Origin: Lachnospiraceae bacterium UBA3850
Lineage (GTDB): Bacteria; Bacillota; Clostridia; Lachnospirales; Lachnospiraceae
Reading direction: 5' to 3'
DNA: 15,466 bases
Assembly: GCA_002392655.1 (NCBI GenBank)
Contig: DGHK01000026.1
Coordinates: forward strand, 1-15,466
Below are positions 12,986 to 15,466 of the stretch, piece by piece; the stretch's first letter is position 1; the number at the start of each line of letters is the position of its first letter. Made by a program: the position numbers and the translations under genes. The notes under the pieces were generated by a model. The model did no database searches. It was not told where the DNA came from and saw nothing but the letters and a program-made list of their open reading frames with translations.

Positions 12986-14122
12986 CTAACCTCGCGGAAT
13001 AGAAACAAAAATCCGAAATCCGTTTTCTGTGGAAATGTTTAACGAACCGTTTACTGACTCGGCTCTGGTACGTATATTCTCAAGTCCCATGCCCATATCT
13101 GAGTCAGGAGCTTTACTTTCGGTGTATCCGCTGTTGGAAACCGGATTTTCAGAATCATAATCATGGATTACGAGCTGATACATGGCAGGATGTTCGCTGA
13201 GCCTGATATCCACGTTTGGATTATTGCTGTGTTTGATTATATTGGATATGCATTCCTTGGCTATTCCGATACAGGTATATTTGATCGGGCGTGGCATATC
13301 ATTTCCTACATCTATGTCGAGATTAACATTATACTTGCTATAGAGTGGCTCGACCATCTGTTTTATTGCTGCAGGTACATCAATTGATTCGTCATGCAGA
13401 TCGTGTACGCTGCTTCGGATGCTATTCATTGCAGAGTCCAGGGTCTGCCTCACTTCCTCAAGTTCTGAGTGAACAGGCTCCTCCTTGTGAATAGCCAGAA
13501 GTGCACCCATCTGAAGAATGGCTCGGGAAAGAGTGTGGCCGACGTTGTCGTGAATCTCCCGGGCAATTCGATTTCGTTCTGCAAGCTGTGCATTGTAGAC
13601 TTCGTTATCCCTTGCTTTCAGGAGCTCCTGATTCCTTAGTTGAAGCAGCTCATTTTTTTCGGAACTATCGTCACGGAGGCTCTTGTATTTGTTTTGGAGA
13701 ACAATTTCCCTTTCGGTTTTAAGACTCATAACGAGAGATATTATTGACATGAGAATCAGAAATATGAAGATGTAATTCTTCGGAATATCTGTCGATGTAT
13801 ATGTGACAGCCGATAGAAACAGTGCTGCATAGTTTCTGCTGTGTGCGATGTCATACATCACTATGGGTGTTATGAAAATCAGTGGTGGATAGAAGGCAGG
13901 CATTATGACGCAAATAATCTGAACGACATAGGCGATAATCTCCTTTCTATCCTGCAGTTTCATTTTCATATCAGTGTCCTCTCTACGTAGGAGATAGTAG
14001 TTCAGGGAACTGAATATGACTGATGTGTAAATGAGTATCAAAAAAACACTGCCGTGCACGCTTTGATACATAGCAAAAATAGATATGATCATTATGATTA
14101 TTTTATCAATCAGTCTGTTCAT
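12986..14122 (-). CDS. Sensor histidine kinase, HisKA_3 (NarL-partner) type
   Basis: The 378-residue protein has about five hydrophobic segments in residues 4-135, then a coiled-coil-like linker (about 136-180). The HisKA_3 dimerization helix follows, with H191 in ERNRIAREIHDNVGHTLSRA as the phospho-acceptor. The ATPase domain shows the N-box KECISNIIKHSN (N294) and the G-box MGMGLENIRTRAESVNGSL (343-361). No large extracytoplasmic domain is visible, so the signal is probably sensed in or at the membrane, as in kinases of the DesK/LiaS type. The gene overlaps the preceding SGNH hydrolase gene by 17 bases and has only a weak AAGAAG ribosome site, which points to coupled translation. Confidence 0.92.
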   Translation of the reverse strand: MNRLIDKIIIMIISIFAMYQSVHGSVFLILIYTSVIFSSLNYYLLRREDTDMKMKLQDRKEIIAYVVQIICVIMPAFYPPLIFITPIVMYDIAHSRNYAALFLSAVTYTSTDIPKNYIFIFLILMSIISLVMSLKTEREIVLQNKYKSLRDDSSEKNELLQLRNQELLKARDNEVYNAQLAERNRIAREIHDNVGHTLSRAILQMGALLAIHKEEPVHSELEEVRQTLDSAMNSIRSSVHDLHDESIDVPAAIKQMVEPLYSKYNVNLDIDVGNDMPRPIKYTCIGIAKECISNIIKHSNNPNVDIRLSEHPAMYQLVIHDYDSENPVSNSGYTESKAPDSDMGMGLENIRTRAESVNGSLNISTENGFRIFVSIPRG

Positions 14123-15206
14123 CGCTATACTTCTTTACAAGCTCGGCTCTTCCGTAGCTCTTGAAGGCTTGGAGCCATCTGTCATATGCTGAGAACGTCT
14201 GATGAACAAAGCCGTCAGAACAGTAACCTGCATAGAGTCCCCAGCCGTCTGTTGTCCATGAATTCAGATCTATAAAACCATAACCGTTTCGAGCACACAT
14301 AGCTCTGATCCGGTTGTTTAGCCAGTTAATATTTGCATTATTGATGCCGCCTCTTTCATGTCCCCACTGAACGCCCGTTATGCTGCATATGGTGATTTTG
14401 ATACCGGGAGAGTACTGCTTTATCCATCCGATCAAACTCTCGTATTTGCTTGCCAGGTCACTGTCGTAGGTATCATTAATACCCATTGATATATATACAT
14501 GATCAGTTCCTGAATATGCAATGGATTCCCATATAGGTCTCTGTGCACCCCAGTAGTACGGGGTGGTATCGCTTAAGGATAAGGCGTTATGCACTCCAAA
14601 GCTTCCACTGGCCATAAATGTAAACTGCCTGGCAACAGGATCAGAAGAAGAGGAACAGTACATAGAGAAGCCCGAACATATGGAGTCGCCGACAATTACT
14701 GCGTTACTGAAATAGCCGGCAAGTTCATTGTCAGATATGTCAGCCGCCCATCTGGTGGTCTCGTTATCGTGATATATACCGTCGTCATCGAGATAGCATC
14801 CGCCTACATAGCAGTTGTAGCACATATTTCCGAGAAGGTCGAAGTAGTACCAATTTCCATCTATCTTGTACCAGCTGTCATATGCATACCAGCCGGTGTT
14901 GTCTCCATACCACCAGTTTCCTTCGCCGCCCTTCCAGCAGGCTACACTTGTAGTTCTGCAGGCACCGTCGCTGTCGAGCCAGTATCCTTCAACAAAACAA
15001 TCCTTCTGAAGCTCGCCATCATCGTTGTAGTAGTACCAGTAGCCATCGTACTCATACCATCCTGTCTTAAGCATCGTACTTTCATCATCGTTCACGAGAG
15101 TTTCTTCTATCACTTCCGCAGCGTTGGTGTCCAGCTGTGGAAGCGTGCCAAGTACAAGAGAAAGAATAAGCGAAATGGCGATACATTTCCCTGAATTTCG
15201 TTTCAT
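14106..15206 (-). CDS. Secreted SGNH hydrolase with aromatic wall-binding-like repeats
   Basis: From the ATG at 15204-15206 the protein has 366 residues. An upstream in-frame ATG is rejected because AGGGGG lies between the two and fits only the inner one. A signal peptide (MKRNSGKC, hydrophobic core, then TNAAEV) directs export. Residues about 45-145 carry aromatic repeats (TGWYEYDGYWYYYNDDGE, TGWYAYDSWYKIDGNWYYFD) like the choline- or glucan-binding modules of cell-wall proteins. The C-terminal catalytic domain is SGNH/GDSL: Ser175 in VIVGDSICSG, Asn244 in SMGINDTYDS, and His335 in SDGFVHQTFSAYD. It is probably an esterase acting on wall or extracellular polysaccharide, substrate unknown. 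It heads an operon with a two-component system. Confidence 0.87.
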   Translation of the reverse strand: MKRNSGKCIAISLILSLVLGTLPQLDTNAAEVIEETLVNDDESTMLKTGWYEYDGYWYYYNDDGELQKDCFVEGYWLDSDGACRTTSVACWKGGEGNWWYGDNTGWYAYDSWYKIDGNWYYFDLLGNMCYNCYVGGCYLDDDGIYHDNETTRWAADISDNELAGYFSNAVIVGDSICSGFSMYCSSSSDPVARQFTFMASGSFGVHNALSLSDTTPYYWGAQRPIWESIAYSGTDHVYISMGINDTYDSDLASKYESLIGWIKQYSPGIKITICSITGVQWGHERGGINNANINWLNNRIRAMCARNGYGFIDLNSWTTDGWGLYAGYCSDGFVHQTFSAYDRWLQAFKSYGRAELVKKYSDEQTD

Positions 15207-15244
15207 ATTACACCCCCTGATGTGATTCAAAACACCCTTATATA

Positions 15245-15273
15245 ATTATAAGTATATATGTAATATAAGTCAA
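15245..15273 (-). promoter_or_regulatory. Near-consensus sigma-A promoter of the SGNH-kinase-regulator operon
   Basis: On the - strand TTGACT (15268-15273) and TATAAT (15245-15250) are spaced by 17 bases. They sit about 40 bases upstream of the SGNH hydrolase start. The element is nearly identical to the promoter at 11686-11714. The inserted element's end is only about 25 bases upstream. Confidence 0.85.
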
Positions 15274-15297
15274 AAATAATAATGTACTGATATGGGG

Positions 15298-15412
15298 GTG
15301 ACATACTCCCACCACTTTCGCTTCACTAAGAAGTGGGGGCTTCTCGTTCGAGCGATCTAACGATCACAGCATACACGAGCTATCCCCGTCTGCCCGACGG
15401 TTCTATCTATAC
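15298..15412 (-). ncRNA. Candidate omega-RNA (reRNA) of TnpB
   Basis: TnpB nucleases use an RNA made from the 3' end of tnpB through the element's right end, with the guide taken from adjacent host DNA. This stretch starts at the tnpB stop and contains three hairpins: CCGTC/GACGG (15386-15390 with 15396-15400), CTCG/CGAG near 15343-15352, and the terminal stem at 15312-15336. The guide would come from about 15278-15297, just upstream of the SGNH operon promoter. Identification is by position and structure, not by a covariance model. Confidence 0.6.
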
Positions 15413-15466
15413 TTAAATGCTTAAGTATTTGATTCCTTCATTTCGTATATTTATTGCAGCATTTAC
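15413..15466 (-). CDS. tnpB: RNA-guided endonuclease TnpB, C-terminal 17 codons only
   Basis: The - strand frame at the window edge reads VNAAINIRNEGIKYLSI and then TAA (15413-15415). The N-A-A-x-N-I-R-N-E-G signature is the conserved end of TnpB/OrfB proteins, lying directly after the last catalytic Asp of the RuvC domain (DRDxNAA), which is beyond the window. The rest of the gene is not visible, so whether it is intact cannot be judged. Confidence 0.8.
   Translation of the reverse strand, partial: VNAAINIRNEGIKYLSI

Larger units (their letters stand above)
15298..15466 (-). mobile_element. Right end of an IS200/IS605-type element
   Basis: Reading inward from the window's edge on the - strand there is the C-terminus of a TnpB, then a hairpin-rich non-coding tail, then an abrupt change to AT-rich host sequence near 15298. 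The terminal hairpin pairs CCACTT (15312-15317) with AAGTGG (15331-15336), with an alternative CCCAC/GTGGG register, as is typical of the single-stranded ends recognised by Y1 transposases. The element's other end and any tnpA lie outside the window. The exact boundary (GTGAC at 15298-15302 on the + strand) is inferred. Confidence 0.75.

Noticed and set aside
14589..15194. 201-residue open frame on the + strand
   Set aside because: It is a shadow of the SGNH hydrolase repeats; its Val/Ile-rich pattern is the reverse of Tyr/Asp codons.

Overview
The window looks like the chromosome of an anaerobic, gut- or rumen-type Firmicute, most likely Lachnospiraceae. This rests on moderate-to-low GC, strong AGGAGG-type ribosome sites, sigma-A promoters, a secreted protein with aromatic wall-binding-like repeats, and protein families typical of that group. 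The genus cannot be fixed from sequence alone.

Left edge (1-1401): the 3' part of one GNAT acetyltransferase and a complete second one on the + strand, then a 513-base convergent intergenic region. That region is dense with structure: a possible 38-codon ORF, a strong hairpin terminator with a competing upstream arm, three 37-nt AT-rich dyad elements, ten degenerate GYCCTM hexamers in tandem, and a hairpin that overlaps the stop codon of the facing gene.

Centre (1402-10559, - strand): eight tightly packed genes behind one likely promoter. In transcription order they are a four-helix membrane protein, an AlgI-like MBOAT O-acyltransferase, a membrane-anchored SGNH protein, a DltA-like amino-acid adenylation enzyme, a fold-type III PLP decarboxylase, a DltC-like carrier protein, and then the cytochrome b, flavoprotein and iron-sulfur subunits of a membrane fumarate reductase. 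The first part resembles the D-alanylation (Dlt) logic of activating an amino acid, loading it on a carrier and passing it across the membrane to a surface polymer. It differs in three ways: a PLP decarboxylase sits between ligase and carrier, the ligase has Ser where D-alanine ligases have the chirality-controlling Cys, and the membrane partners look like AlgI/AlgJ-type proteins rather than true DltB/DltD. My best hypothesis is a system that modifies a surface polymer with an unusual amino-acyl or decarboxylated amino-acyl group. The flavoprotein lacks the His that binds FAD covalently, which argues for a one-way fumarate reductase.

Right part (10580-12303, + strand): a membrane-anchored calcineurin-like phosphoesterase, then a zinc-ribbon/DUF4190-type membrane protein with its own near-consensus promoter and a strong terminator.

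Far right (12313-15466, - strand): a three-gene operon of secreted wall-binding SGNH hydrolase, histidine kinase and NarL-type response regulator, read from a near-perfect promoter. Only about 25 bases upstream of that promoter lies the right end of an IS200/IS605-type element: the last 17 codons of tnpB and a structured omega-RNA-like region.
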